A stretch of 64,000 bases of DNA, taken from NCBI GenBank assembly GCA_018821785.1, contig JAHJLI010000043.1:1-64000 (forward strand), given 5' to 3'. Shown piece after piece: positions 51,581 to 59,976 of the stretch; within the stretch, counting starts at the first letter, position 1, and every line of letters starts with the position of its first letter. Source of the DNA: Pseudomonadota bacterium. Lineage in GTDB: Bacteria > Desulfobacterota > Desulfobulbia > Desulfobulbales > Desulfocapsaceae. Below the pieces are notes generated by a model, which worked only from the letters and a program-made list of their open reading frames with translations, was not told the origin of the DNA and did no database searches. The position numbers and the translations under genes were made by a program.

Positions 51581-52819
51581 ATGAAAAGAGTTCTGGTTGT
51601 TGATGATGAAGAGGATATGCTGTGGATGCTTCAAAGAAATCTCAACAAAGGTATGAAAAATGTTGAGATACTCGCTGCAAAATCAGGCGAAGAGGCATTG
51701 GCGCTGCTGAGCGACAGGTCGGTGAATCTGGTTATTACCGACATCAACATGCCGGGCATGAGCGGACTCGACCTGCTGATAGAGATCAACAACCGCTTTC
51801 CCGGAACCGGCGTCATCATCATGACTGCCTATCCTTCGAACGCCTATGAAAATAAGGCGATGATGAGCGGAAGTCTTCGCTTTATTGAAAAACCCTTCGA
51901 CATCAAGGTAGTCAGAGCAATCGTTGAGGAAGTCCTCAAAGAAAATGAAGGATTTCAGGGTACTGTTGACGGCGTCGATCTTGTCGACATCGTTCAGTTC
52001 AACAGCCTTTCTAAAGCTACGGCAGCCCTCAAGGTGACAACCAGCGACCGGGAAGGCATGATCTTTTTCATGGAAGGGGCGGTGGTCCACGCCATGTGCG
52101 GCAAAGAAAACGGGGAGGAGGCCTTTTTTACCATTCTCGGCTTCAATGGCGGCTCCCTGCAGAACATCAGGGGCGTACAGCCGCCGGTAATAAGCATCCA
52201 TAAAAGTATTGAGGCACTGCTGTTCGAATCGGCTGTCAAAAGTGACGAAGAGGCCAGTCTCGACGAAGACGACCCTGAAGATGAGCTCTCCCCCATCGAT
52301 GAAATTACCAGCCGGTTCGATGACGAAAAACCTCCAACACAGGCCTTGTCGCCTACTCCAGCTGCAGCTGCATCTAAAACCGAAGAAATACCAAACGATC
52401 CACAGATTTCAGAAAATATATCGGATACTCAACCAATAACTTTTTCAGAGGACTTTGAAATGACAGAAATTCAGAAGATTTTAGCCGAGTTCACCAACAT
52501 CGAAGGCGTGCACACTGCTTGCCTGGTAGGACGCGATGGTTTTCTCCTCGACAGCCTTGCACGAGCGGGAATCGATTCGGAAATGATTGGGGCTATCGCC
52601 TCCTCGGGCTTTGGCTCGGCCGAGTCAATGGGCAATCAACTCGGTCAGGGGGATTTGAAAATGACCATGTTCGAGTTTGCCAACGGGCCGGTCATGTTTG
52701 CCCCGGTTGGCGACGACGCATTCCTGGTAATCGTTGCCGATCAGGAGACCAATCTCGGCTGGATTAGGATCAGCATTAAGAAAAATGCCAAAAAAATAAA
52801 AGAAGTAGCCGCCCTATAA
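51581..52819 (+). CDS. Response regulator with DUF4388 and roadblock/LC7 domains
   Basis: A 412-residue protein. The receiver domain (about 5-120) has the phospho-Asp in VITDINMPGMSG. A DUF4388 (PATAN-type) domain at about 130-230 has VDLVDIVQFNSLSKATAALKV and GMIFFMEGAVVHAMCG. A charged, Pro-rich linker follows at about 240-290, and the C-terminal ~115 residues are a roadblock/LC7 domain (IQKILAEFTNIEGVHTACLVGRDGF). The ATG at 51581 is preferred over an upstream GTG. It is probably expressed from the sigma-54 promoter. The architecture links phosphorylation to a polarity or GTPase-control type module. Confidence 0.88.
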   Translation: MKRVLVVDDEEDMLWMLQRNLNKGMKNVEILAAKSGEEALALLSDRSVNLVITDINMPGMSGLDLLIEINNRFPGTGVIIMTAYPSNAYENKAMMSGSLRFIEKPFDIKVVRAIVEEVLKENEGFQGTVDGVDLVDIVQFNSLSKATAALKVTTSDREGMIFFMEGAVVHAMCGKENGEEAFFTILGFNGGSLQNIRGVQPPVISIHKSIEALLFESAVKSDEEASLDEDDPEDELSPIDEITSRFDDEKPPTQALSPTPAAAASKTEEIPNDPQISENISDTQPITFSEDFEMTEIQKILAEFTNIEGVHTACLVGRDGFLLDSLARAGIDSEMIGAIASSGFGSAESMGNQLGQGDLKMTMFEFANGPVMFAPVGDDAFLVIVADQETNLGWIRISIKKNAKKIKEVAAL

Positions 52820-52853
52820 AAAACTGCCGGGTTTTCTTTGGAAAACTCGGCAG
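52818..52853 (-). terminator. Rho-independent terminator of the minus-strand roadblock gene
   Basis: A 13-base stem (CTGCCGGGTTTTC with GAAAACTCGGCAG, one G-T pair) and a TTTG loop. Read on the minus strand, it is followed by six Ts. It lies 35 bases after the stop of the roadblock gene at 52889 and abuts the stop of the plus-strand response regulator, so it may act in both directions. Confidence 0.8.
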
Positions 52854-52888
52854 ACCCACACTTTCCCGGAAAATGGCAAACCCTTTTC

Positions 52889-53284
52889 CTACTGATAGTT
52901 TTTCTCAAAATAACTAGCAAATCCGGTAAATTGTGCCTCATACTTCTTGATAAGCAAGCGCGCTTTGCCCAGCCATTCCTCCTTTGAGGTCATTACAAAT
53001 ATGAAAAATGGCTGGTCGTCGACGTGTCTTATGATAAAGTGATAGTGGAGCGTGGTGATAAGAATATCCTCAACTTCTTCGTCATCAGCCAGCAGGTTGA
53101 TTGCCTTGGCATTTGATTTCACAATTGAGGCAAGATAGGCAGAAGCCGCCGCTGTTTCGATATCCTCTCTGCGCCGAACCTCGGCAATGGACATCCCATC
53201 CTCTACGGTTACTACAGCTGCCGCTAAAATTCCCGGAAGCTCTTTCGACATCTGGTCAAGAAGATTCTGAAGTTGTTTAATCAT
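52889..53284 (-). CDS. Roadblock/LC7-type protein
   Basis: A 131-residue protein of the roadblock/MglB-like class: IKQLQNLLDQMSKELPGILAAAVVTVEDGMSIAEV at the start, LITTLHYHFIIRHVDDQPFFIFVMTSKEEWLGKARLLIKKYE at the end. It lies convergent with the response regulator, whose C-terminus has the same fold, so the two may interact. A longer form starting at 53500 would have an unlikely N-terminus, and a strong ribosome site (GGAAGGA) precedes ATG 53284. MglB-like proteins act on small GTPases, but no MglA-type gene is in the window. Confidence 0.85.
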   Translation of the reverse strand: MIKQLQNLLDQMSKELPGILAAAVVTVEDGMSIAEVRRREDIETAAASAYLASIVKSNAKAINLLADDEEVEDILITTLHYHFIIRHVDDQPFFIFVMTSKEEWLGKARLLIKKYEAQFTGFASYFEKNYQ

Positions 53285-53436
53285 TGGTCCTTCCACATGA
53301 ACTTGGAATTTTCGAATTTTCTGCTTTAAATACCCGTCGAAATGAGTATACCATTTGGCTAACGTAATATGAAATGATTTCTTGCCATTACCGGAAGAGA
53401 AGGAAATCCTTGCAGCATGCAATACAAGGGAGAATG

Positions 53437-53886
53437 ATGAGGGCGGTAGTACAACGGGTAAGCAGAGCGGTTGTTGACATCGACGGCATAACCAGGGCAA
53501 CTATCGGCCGCGGCCTGGTTATCTTATTGGGAATCCGGGGCAGTGACAGCGCACCGGATCTCATATGGATGGCCGATAAAATCATTCATTTGCGAATTTT
53601 TCCAGACGAATACGGAAAAATGAACACCTCCCTTGCAGACATTAATGGTGAGATGCTTATTGTTTCCCAGTTTACTCTTTATGGCGATTGTCGCAAAGGT
53701 AGAAGACCGGGATTTTCATTGGCGGCCCCTCCGGAAATCGCTGAACCTTTGTACAACCAATTTATCGAAGAAGTGAAAAGGCAGGGAATCCCTGTGGCCA
53801 CCGGCATCTTTCAAGCGGATATGGCCGTCGATCTAGTAAATGACGGGCCGGTCACCATCCTCCTTGATTCTGAAAAAACCTTTTAG
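53437..53886 (+). CDS. dtd: D-aminoacyl-tRNA deacylase (D-Tyr-tRNA deacylase)
   Basis: A 149-residue deacylase that removes D-amino acids from mischarged tRNA. The start MRAVVQRVSRAVVDIDG and the SQFTLYGDCRKGRRPGFS block are diagnostic. The C-terminus has VATGIFQADMAVDLVNDGPVTILLDS with the NDGPVT motif. The ATG at 53437 (second of two adjacent) is chosen for spacing to AAGGGAG. The stop codon overlaps a dispersed repeat copy. The divergent neighbour is the roadblock gene. Confidence 0.95.
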   Translation: MRAVVQRVSRAVVDIDGITRATIGRGLVILLGIRGSDSAPDLIWMADKIIHLRIFPDEYGKMNTSLADINGEMLIVSQFTLYGDCRKGRRPGFSLAAPPEIAEPLYNQFIEEVKRQGIPVATGIFQADMAVDLVNDGPVTILLDSEKTF

Positions 53887-53990
53887 GAACCGTTAGGAAT
53901 TTTTGGCTGTTTTGCAAACATTTCCTTACAGCTCCTTATGCCGTTGCCCACACTCCATTGGCCATGTTATTATTATTTTACAACGGCTTA
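53881..53990 (+). repeat. Dispersed hairpin repeat, family 1, copy 3
   Basis: The repeat starts on the dtd stop codon: TTTTAGGAACCGTTAGGAA, matching TTTTTAGGGGCCGTTAAGAA at 40105. It continues with CATTTCCTTACAG, then CTTATGCCGTTG and a second hairpin whose 7-base arms GCCGTTG (53940-53946) and CAACGGC (53981-53987) pair perfectly, and ends GGCTTA. The signature order matches the copies at 400-512 and 40105-40212. Shared segments include the CTTATGCCGTT block. Function is unknown. Confidence 0.58.
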
Positions 53991-54025
53991 ACTGTATCTC
54001 TCATCACCCTCTATAAGGATATTCA

Positions 54026-56944
54026 ATGACTTTCAGCCCAGGTTCCACCTATGCCGGCTTTACCCTTAAAATCCACACCTTTGTCAAGGAAATCAACTCG
54101 GATGTCTATATTTTCGAACATGAACTGTTGAACTGTCCGCTTTTAGCAATCAAAAACAGCGATCCGAACAAGACCTTCACGGCAGCCTTCAATACCGTCC
54201 CCACCGATTCAACTGGAGTGGCTCATATCCTTGAACATTCGGTGCTCATGGGTTCAAAAAAATATCCAATCAAGGATGTCTTCGGCGAAATCAATAAAGG
54301 GGGCCTCACCACCTTTCTTAACGCCATGACCGGTGCCGACATTACCTATTATCCTTTTGCCACCCGCAATCTGAAAGAATATTTCAACATCATGGATGTC
54401 TATTGCGATGTGGTATTCAACCCCCTTCTGGCGAAAAGCACTTTCGAACAGGAAGGCTGGCATTATCACCAGGAAGGACCGGACAGGCCACTCGAATTCC
54501 AGGGGGTTGTCTACAACGAGATGAAAGGTGCCTTCTCCGATCCGATCCGCCATATTTTTCACAATATTTTTTCAGGTCTTATGCCCGGCTCTACCTATGC
54601 TCATGAATCCGGAGGCGACCCAAAGAACATTCCGGATCTGAGTTATGAACAATTCTGCCGGTTCCACGCAGACCATTATCACCCCAGCAACGGCATGTTC
54701 TTCGTGTATGGTGACGCTCCCCTGGAGGACGAGCTGAAGTATCTTCAGAACAATTTTTTTTCAGCTTTTACAACCAGAGGCAAACAAGCCGGTATTGAAG
54801 AAGGCCATTCGCCTTCTCAACCGGTATTCATCACCGACACCTATGCGGTCGACAACAGCGACATCACCGGCAAGACCTTTCTGGCTGTCGGCACCAGTGT
54901 GGCGACCATCGCCATGCGCCGCGAGAATACCGCCTTTCAGATCATCGCCAACATTCTTTTCAACTCTGACGGCTCACCTCTGAAAAATGCCATTGTCGGA
55001 AGTGGCCTATGCAAGGATTTCGGCGGTTTTTTCATGGCAACCTCGTCCAGTAAAACCCTGATGATCACCTATTTAGTAGGCAGTGAAGAGCAGCATCGCG
55101 ACACCTTTCTTAATCTCTACAAAACCTCCCTGGCAAAAATGGTGCAAGAGGGACTCGATCGGGATCTTGTACTGGCAGAGCTGAACAAGTTTGAATTCAA
55201 CGTCCGGGAAGAAGCCAGCAAGGCTCAGCGAGGTCTTGATATTATCAGCAAGGCAATGACCGGCCTCAAATACGGTACCGACCCTATCGACAATCTGATG
55301 AGCGAGGAACTGATCGGTTCGATGCGGCACAAAGCTTTAAACGAAGGTTACTTTGAAGAGCTTATCAGGCACTATCTGCTCGACAACCCTGCGCCGGTAG
55401 TAGTCACCCTGGTCCCCGACCCGGAAAAGCAAAAAAGGACACAGGCCGAAGAACAGCAGCGATTGGCCGCCCACGATGCGGCGATTTCCGAACAGGACAG
55501 AAGCGCTCGTATCAATCGAACCAGAGAACTGCTGGAGGAACAGCTGCAGCCGAACAGCGTCGAAACCCTCGCACTTCTACCGCAGTTGTCGCTTGCCGAC
55601 CTGACGACCAAAGTCGATTTTCCGAGCGTCAAGCCGACCGAGATGTTTGGCCGACAGGTACTGGTCAGCGAACTTGCCACCAACCATATAACCTATCTTG
55701 ATGTCGGTTTTGATTTTTCCTGTCTGCCTCCGGAATTCCTGCCAATCCTCGATCTGTTCGGCACCATCATCACCGAAATCGGCACCAAACGGCTCAGCTA
55801 CCAGCAGTTTGCCAAGGAAGTCGCCACCTGTACAGGATCCTTTTCCCACACCCTGACCACCTACACCCACCGCATGCAGGCCGATGTGACCAGACCGGTT
55901 TTCTGGGTGCATCTCAAGTGTCTGCCAGAGTATCTGAACCAGGCGCTGCAACTGCTCGCCGAAGTGTTTTCTTCGGTCTCTTTTGCCGATAGGGGGCGGA
56001 TTCGCGAAATAGTCGGCAGAGAATTCGCCTGGGCCGAACATGCCGCCCAGAGTGAAGGGTATAACCTACCGGCCACAAGGGTTTTTGCCCATCTGAGCAC
56101 TGCCGGACGCTATAACGAGGTGGTAAACGGGGTGACTTCCTACCTGGCGCAGAAGGACCTGGCTCTTAATTATGAGGCGAAGGAGGAAAGTTTTCTTGCC
56201 TCCCTGGCAGAAATTGCAAAACTGCTGTTCAACAGCAACAACCTGCTCCTGGCAACAACCGCCGACAGCCGCGAACTCGGCCACCTTATGCAAGCAAGCG
56301 GCTGCATTGCCGATGCCCTCAGTTCCTCGCCGCTGATCACTTACAACCTGCCTCCATTGCAAATAGCAGCCCATGAGGCCTTCATCACCTCGGCGGAGGT
56401 GGTCTTCGCCGTCCAAGGCGGCAACCTGCTGAAAAACGCCGAAGGCTACAACGGCCATTTCGAGGTCCTGAAAACCTATCTGTCCCGCGATTATCTCTGG
56501 AATACCGTGCGGCAGATGGGCGGAGCCTATGGCTGCTTCATCCAGTTCGGGCAGCTGAGCGGCAACTTGGCCTTCGTCAGCTACCGTGATCCCCAGGTTA
56601 AAAAGACCTACGACGCCTACAACAGCGTGCCGGATGTCGTCGCCGCTCTTGCTCTTCCGGACAAGGTTCTCGAGCAATTGATCATCGGCACATACGGCAA
56701 CTTCGATCCGCTGCAGAGCGCCGCAGCCAAAGGGGCCACCGCCAGAAACGACTACCTGAACGGCATTGACGCCGTGTACAAGCAACAGCGGTTGACCGAA
56801 ATAACCGCCACCAGCGTCGCCGATCTGCGCAGCTTTGCCCCGGCCTTCGCCGCCATGACGGCGAACTGTCACCGGACAATTATCGGCAACAGGAGCAAAA
56901 TCGAAGGTGCCGGATCGCTCTTTGACACCTTTATTGAACTATAA
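54026..56944 (+). CDS. M16C family zinc metallopeptidase (presequence-protease type)
   Basis: A 972-residue inverzincin. The zinc site HILEHSVLMGS (HxxEH) begins near residue 71 and the third ligand Glu is in YNEMKGAFSDP. The layout of two large halves, with the first active and the second lacking a zinc site, is the PreP/Cym1 pattern; a helical hinge with many Lys/Glu/Gln is near residue 465-500. It degrades short peptides in a closed chamber. The start MTFSPGSTYAGF has an AAGGAT ribosome site and no signal peptide, so it is cytosolic. It stands alone between dtd and the IscU-like gene. Confidence 0.93.
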   Translation: MTFSPGSTYAGFTLKIHTFVKEINSDVYIFEHELLNCPLLAIKNSDPNKTFTAAFNTVPTDSTGVAHILEHSVLMGSKKYPIKDVFGEINKGGLTTFLNAMTGADITYYPFATRNLKEYFNIMDVYCDVVFNPLLAKSTFEQEGWHYHQEGPDRPLEFQGVVYNEMKGAFSDPIRHIFHNIFSGLMPGSTYAHESGGDPKNIPDLSYEQFCRFHADHYHPSNGMFFVYGDAPLEDELKYLQNNFFSAFTTRGKQAGIEEGHSPSQPVFITDTYAVDNSDITGKTFLAVGTSVATIAMRRENTAFQIIANILFNSDGSPLKNAIVGSGLCKDFGGFFMATSSSKTLMITYLVGSEEQHRDTFLNLYKTSLAKMVQEGLDRDLVLAELNKFEFNVREEASKAQRGLDIISKAMTGLKYGTDPIDNLMSEELIGSMRHKALNEGYFEELIRHYLLDNPAPVVVTLVPDPEKQKRTQAEEQQRLAAHDAAISEQDRSARINRTRELLEEQLQPNSVETLALLPQLSLADLTTKVDFPSVKPTEMFGRQVLVSELATNHITYLDVGFDFSCLPPEFLPILDLFGTIITEIGTKRLSYQQFAKEVATCTGSFSHTLTTYTHRMQADVTRPVFWVHLKCLPEYLNQALQLLAEVFSSVSFADRGRIREIVGREFAWAEHAAQSEGYNLPATRVFAHLSTAGRYNEVVNGVTSYLAQKDLALNYEAKEESFLASLAEIAKLLFNSNNLLLATTADSRELGHLMQASGCIADALSSSPLITYNLPPLQIAAHEAFITSAEVVFAVQGGNLLKNAEGYNGHFEVLKTYLSRDYLWNTVRQMGGAYGCFIQFGQLSGNLAFVSYRDPQVKKTYDAYNSVPDVVAALALPDKVLEQLIIGTYGNFDPLQSAAAKGATARNDYLNGIDAVYKQQRLTEITATSVADLRSFAPAFAAMTANCHRTIIGNRSKIEGAGSLFDTFIEL

Positions 56945-56989
56945 CTACAGTATCAACAAGTTAAACAACAACTTTTCAAGGAGAACAGG

Positions 56990-57682
56990 ATGATCTACTC
57001 TTCTGAAGTCATGGAAATGTGCCGTGTGGCGCAGGGAGCCAATCACGGCTCCGCGCCCATTCCTCAGGAAGGCGCATGGACAAAAGTTAAAGAGGTGGGA
57101 GATATTTGCGGTCTGACCCATGGCGTCGGCTGGTGCGCGCCCCAGCAGGGTGCCTGCAAGTTGACCCTCAATGTTAAAAACGGCATCATCGAAGAGGCCC
57201 TGGTCGAGACCATCGGCTGCACCGGCATGACCCATTCGGCGGCCATGGCCTCGGAGATCCTGCCCGGCAAAACCATCCTTGAGGCGCTGAACACCGACTT
57301 GGTATGCGACGCAATCAACGTTGCCATGCGTGAGCTTTTCCTGCAGATCGTTTACGGTCGCAGTCAGTCAGCGTTTTCGGAAGGAGGCCTGCCAATCGGC
57401 GCCGGTCTTGAAGATCTCGGCAAGGGCTTGCGCTCGGTTATCGGCACCATGTACGGCACCGTCGCCAAGGGACCGCGCTATCTGGAAATGGCCGAAGGCT
57501 ATGTCCAGGAGATCGCCCTCGACAAAAATGACGAGATAATCGGTTACAAATTCGTCAGTCTCGGCAAGATGATGGCCGCCATTAAAAAGGGCGTAGACGC
57601 CAACCAGGCTTTAAAAGATGCATCCGGAACCTACGGTCGCTTTGCCGAAGCCGCCAAAACCATCGATCCAAGAAAGGAATAA
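56990..57682 (+). CDS. IscU/NifU-like iron-sulfur scaffold-type protein
   Basis: A 230-residue protein with an N-terminal IscU/NifU-like fold: three Cys positions (DICGLTHGVGWCAPQQGACKL and TIGCTGMTHSAAMA), then AINVAMRELFLQIVYG. It carries a C-terminal extension of ~70 residues. Proteins of this type are found next to GGGtGRT proteins in many anaerobes, as here (11 bases apart). A cluster-assembly or cluster-carrying role is inferred; it is not the standard IscU, as no IscS or HscAB genes are near. The ribosome site is AAGGAG. Confidence 0.87.
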   Translation: MIYSSEVMEMCRVAQGANHGSAPIPQEGAWTKVKEVGDICGLTHGVGWCAPQQGACKLTLNVKNGIIEEALVETIGCTGMTHSAAMASEILPGKTILEALNTDLVCDAINVAMRELFLQIVYGRSQSAFSEGGLPIGAGLEDLGKGLRSVIGTMYGTVAKGPRYLEMAEGYVQEIALDKNDEIIGYKFVSLGKMMAAIKKGVDANQALKDASGTYGRFAEAAKTIDPRKE

Positions 57683-57693
57683 GGGGGAGAACC

Positions 57694-58698
57694 ATGGCAC
57701 TGTTTGAAAGCTACGACAGGCGGATAGGTCAGATTATTCCGGTCCTGGAAGAATACGGGATGAAATCCCTCGAAGAGGCAAAGGAAGTCTGCAACACATA
57801 CGGGGTTGACGTGGCGGAAATCGTCCGCGGCATCCAACCCATCTGCTTTGACAATGCTATCTGGGCCTACACGCTTGGAGCCGCTATTGCCATTAAAAAG
57901 GGCCAGAAAAAAGCGGCGGAAATCGCCTCAACGTTAGGCGAGGGGCTGCAGGCCTTCTGCATTCCCGGCTCGGTCGCCGACGACCGCAAGGTCGGTATCG
58001 GCCACGGCAACCTCGCCGCCATGCTCTTAAATGAAGAGACCGCCTGCTTTGCCTTCTTGGCCGGGCATGAATCGTTTGCCGCCGCCGAAGGGGCAATCGG
58101 AATCGCCAAATCGGCCAACCGGGTGCGCCACAACCCGCTCCGGGTTATTCTCAACGGGCTTGGCAAAGACGCCGCCAAAATCATTTCTAGAATCAACGGC
58201 TTTACCTATGTCGAGACCAGATTCGACTACGCTACCGGCAAGCTGAATGTGGTGAATGAGACCAAATATTCGGAAGGAGACAGGGGCAAGGTCCGCTGCT
58301 TCGGGGCCGACGACGTCCGGGAAGGGGTAGCCATCAATCACCTGGAAGGGGTTGATGTGTCAATCACCGGAAACTCCACCAACCCCACCCGCTTCCAGCA
58401 CCCGGTTGCAGGTACCTATAAAAAAGAATGTATCCAGGAAGGAAAGAAATATTTTTCGGTGGCCTCGGGCGGCGGCACCGGCCGCACGCTCCATCCGGAC
58501 AATATGGGCGCCGGTCCGGCCTCCTACGGCATGACCGACACCATGGGTCGGATGCACTCCGATGCCCAGTTTGCCGGTTCTTCGTCGGTTCCGGCCCATG
58601 TAGAGATGATGGGCCTCATCGGCATGGGCAACAACCCAATGGTCGGAGCCTCAGTCTCGGTGGCAGTTGCTCTTGAACAGGCGACACAGAAACTGTAA
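57694..58698 (+). CDS. GGGtGRT family protein
   Basis: A 334-residue member of the GGGtGRT family, named for the motif seen here as GGGTGRTLHPDNMG near residue 266. Other blocks are GSVADDRKVGIGHGNLAAMLL and the C-terminal GMGNNPMVGASVSVAVAL. It has no known biochemical role to my knowledge. It is always or nearly always paired with an IscU-like protein, and this pair is only 11 bases apart with a GGGGGAG ribosome site. A joint role with the preceding gene in metal-cluster or cofactor handling is inferred. Confidence 0.9.
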   Translation: MALFESYDRRIGQIIPVLEEYGMKSLEEAKEVCNTYGVDVAEIVRGIQPICFDNAIWAYTLGAAIAIKKGQKKAAEIASTLGEGLQAFCIPGSVADDRKVGIGHGNLAAMLLNEETACFAFLAGHESFAAAEGAIGIAKSANRVRHNPLRVILNGLGKDAAKIISRINGFTYVETRFDYATGKLNVVNETKYSEGDRGKVRCFGADDVREGVAINHLEGVDVSITGNSTNPTRFQHPVAGTYKKECIQEGKKYFSVASGGGTGRTLHPDNMGAGPASYGMTDTMGRMHSDAQFAGSSSVPAHVEMMGLIGMGNNPMVGASVSVAVALEQATQKL

Positions 58699-58724
58699 AA
58701 AAATTGACCTTTTAGCCAAACTGT

Positions 58725-58757
58725 GGAGGCAGCTTCTGTTTTCAGGCAGCTGCCTCC
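58725..58757. terminator. Strong hairpin after the GGGtGRT gene
   Basis: Perfect 10-base arms GGAGGCAGCT and AGCTGCCTCC around a 13-base loop lie 27 bases after the stop codon of the GGGtGRT gene. There is no T-run on the plus side; on the minus strand a run of Ts follows about 20 bases later. It is probably a terminator between convergent genes. Confidence 0.55.
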
Positions 58758-58822
58758 TGGAGGTTGCTTATCCGCTCATGCAATGGGCCATGGACGGCTG
58801 TTTCTTCGGTGGTTTCAGCCGA

Positions 58823-59836
58823 CTATCGGAACGGGGGGGCATACTGTAATCCGCCCTTGTTCCACAGATTATTCAACCCCCTGTCAATCTTCAACAAAGA
58901 CTTAGGGCCGAAATTACGCTCGAACACCTCGCCGTAGTTGCCGACCTGACGAATAACCTGATAGGCCCAATCGTCTTTCAGCCCGAGACTTTTCCCGACA
59001 GCGCCCTCAAGCCCGAACAATCTTCTCACATCGAGTATGTTGCTGGCCCGCTGTTCTGCAGCGCTGCGGGAAGTGATCCCCAGTTCCTCTGCATTGATCA
59101 TCACAAAAAGCGACCATCTGACGATGCCCAACCAGACATCGTCACCCTGCCGCACTACCGGCCCGAGAGGCTCCTTGGTGATAACCTCTGGAAGAACCAT
59201 TGCGTTCTCCGGGGCGACGAGTCCCAGCCGCAGGCCATGCAATTGTGACTGCTGCATGGAAAGAAGATCGCAGGCCTCTTTTTCGAAACCTTTGACCGCC
59301 AGCTCTAAAGTGTCATAGGGAACGATCTTGAATTCAATGCGATTTCTCTCAAAATAGTCTATGAGATTCTGCTCGGATGCGGCACCCACCGGCCCGCAGA
59401 CCTTCACTTTTTTGAGATCCAGCAAACGTTTTGCTTCAAGTTTTTTAGGCACCATGAACCCCTGCCCATCATAATAACTGACTCCGGAGAAATGCACAGC
59501 CAGTGCCGAATCCCTGGCAAAGGTCCAAGTTGAGTGGTTGGACAGGATATCCACCTCGCCTGTAAGCAGGGCGCTAAATGCTTCTCCTTCGGCTAGCGGT
59601 ATATATTCCACCTTTGTCGGACTGCCGAGGGTAGCCACAGCCACGGCGCGGCAGATATCGACATCGAACCCGGTCCACTTTCCCTCGGTATTGACACTTG
59701 CAAAACCGGGTGTGCCGGTGGAAACACCACAAAGCAGTCGGCCGCGTTTCACCACTTCTTCTTTAGTATAGGCCTCTGCCGACCCGGCAAAGGTTATCAT
59801 GACGAGAATCCAGACGAGCAAACTTACTTTTTTCAT
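58823..59836 (-). CDS. Amino-acid ABC transporter substrate-binding protein (general L-amino acid type)
   Basis: A 337-residue periplasmic solute-binding protein. The signal peptide is residues 1-22 (MKKVSLLVWILVMITFAGSAEA). The mature part has RGRLLCGVSTGTPGFASVNTEGKWTGFDVDICRAVA and GEVDILSNHSTWTFARD, typical of the AapJ/BztA class. No permease or ATPase gene is adjacent, so its transporter is encoded elsewhere or the protein serves as a sensor. ATG 59836 is preferred over an upstream TTG because it begins the signal peptide. Confidence 0.9.
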   Translation of the reverse strand: MKKVSLLVWILVMITFAGSAEAYTKEEVVKRGRLLCGVSTGTPGFASVNTEGKWTGFDVDICRAVAVATLGSPTKVEYIPLAEGEAFSALLTGEVDILSNHSTWTFARDSALAVHFSGVSYYDGQGFMVPKKLEAKRLLDLKKVKVCGPVGAASEQNLIDYFERNRIEFKIVPYDTLELAVKGFEKEACDLLSMQQSQLHGLRLGLVAPENAMVLPEVITKEPLGPVVRQGDDVWLGIVRWSLFVMINAEELGITSRSAAEQRASNILDVRRLFGLEGAVGKSLGLKDDWAYQVIRQVGNYGEVFERNFGPKSLLKIDRGLNNLWNKGGLQYAPPFR

Positions 59837-59976
59837 ACGCTTTTTTAGTGTTAGGATGAAGGACGATGAGAAAATACCTTTGTTGAAAAACAATACCAGT
59901 GGGCGAAAATAATTTCATAGTGTTATAGTTTTATCTTCGAAAAATCTTCCAAGAATCTAATTCCGGTTTACTGACA

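Noticed and set aside
53285-53500. In-frame extension of the roadblock gene
   Set aside because: It would overlap the divergent dtd start region and has no family similarity; GGAAGGA before 53284 marks the true start.
56066-56872. A 268-codon minus-strand open frame opposite the M16C peptidase gene
   Set aside because: Shadow of a high-GC conserved gene with no ribosome site or recognisable domain.
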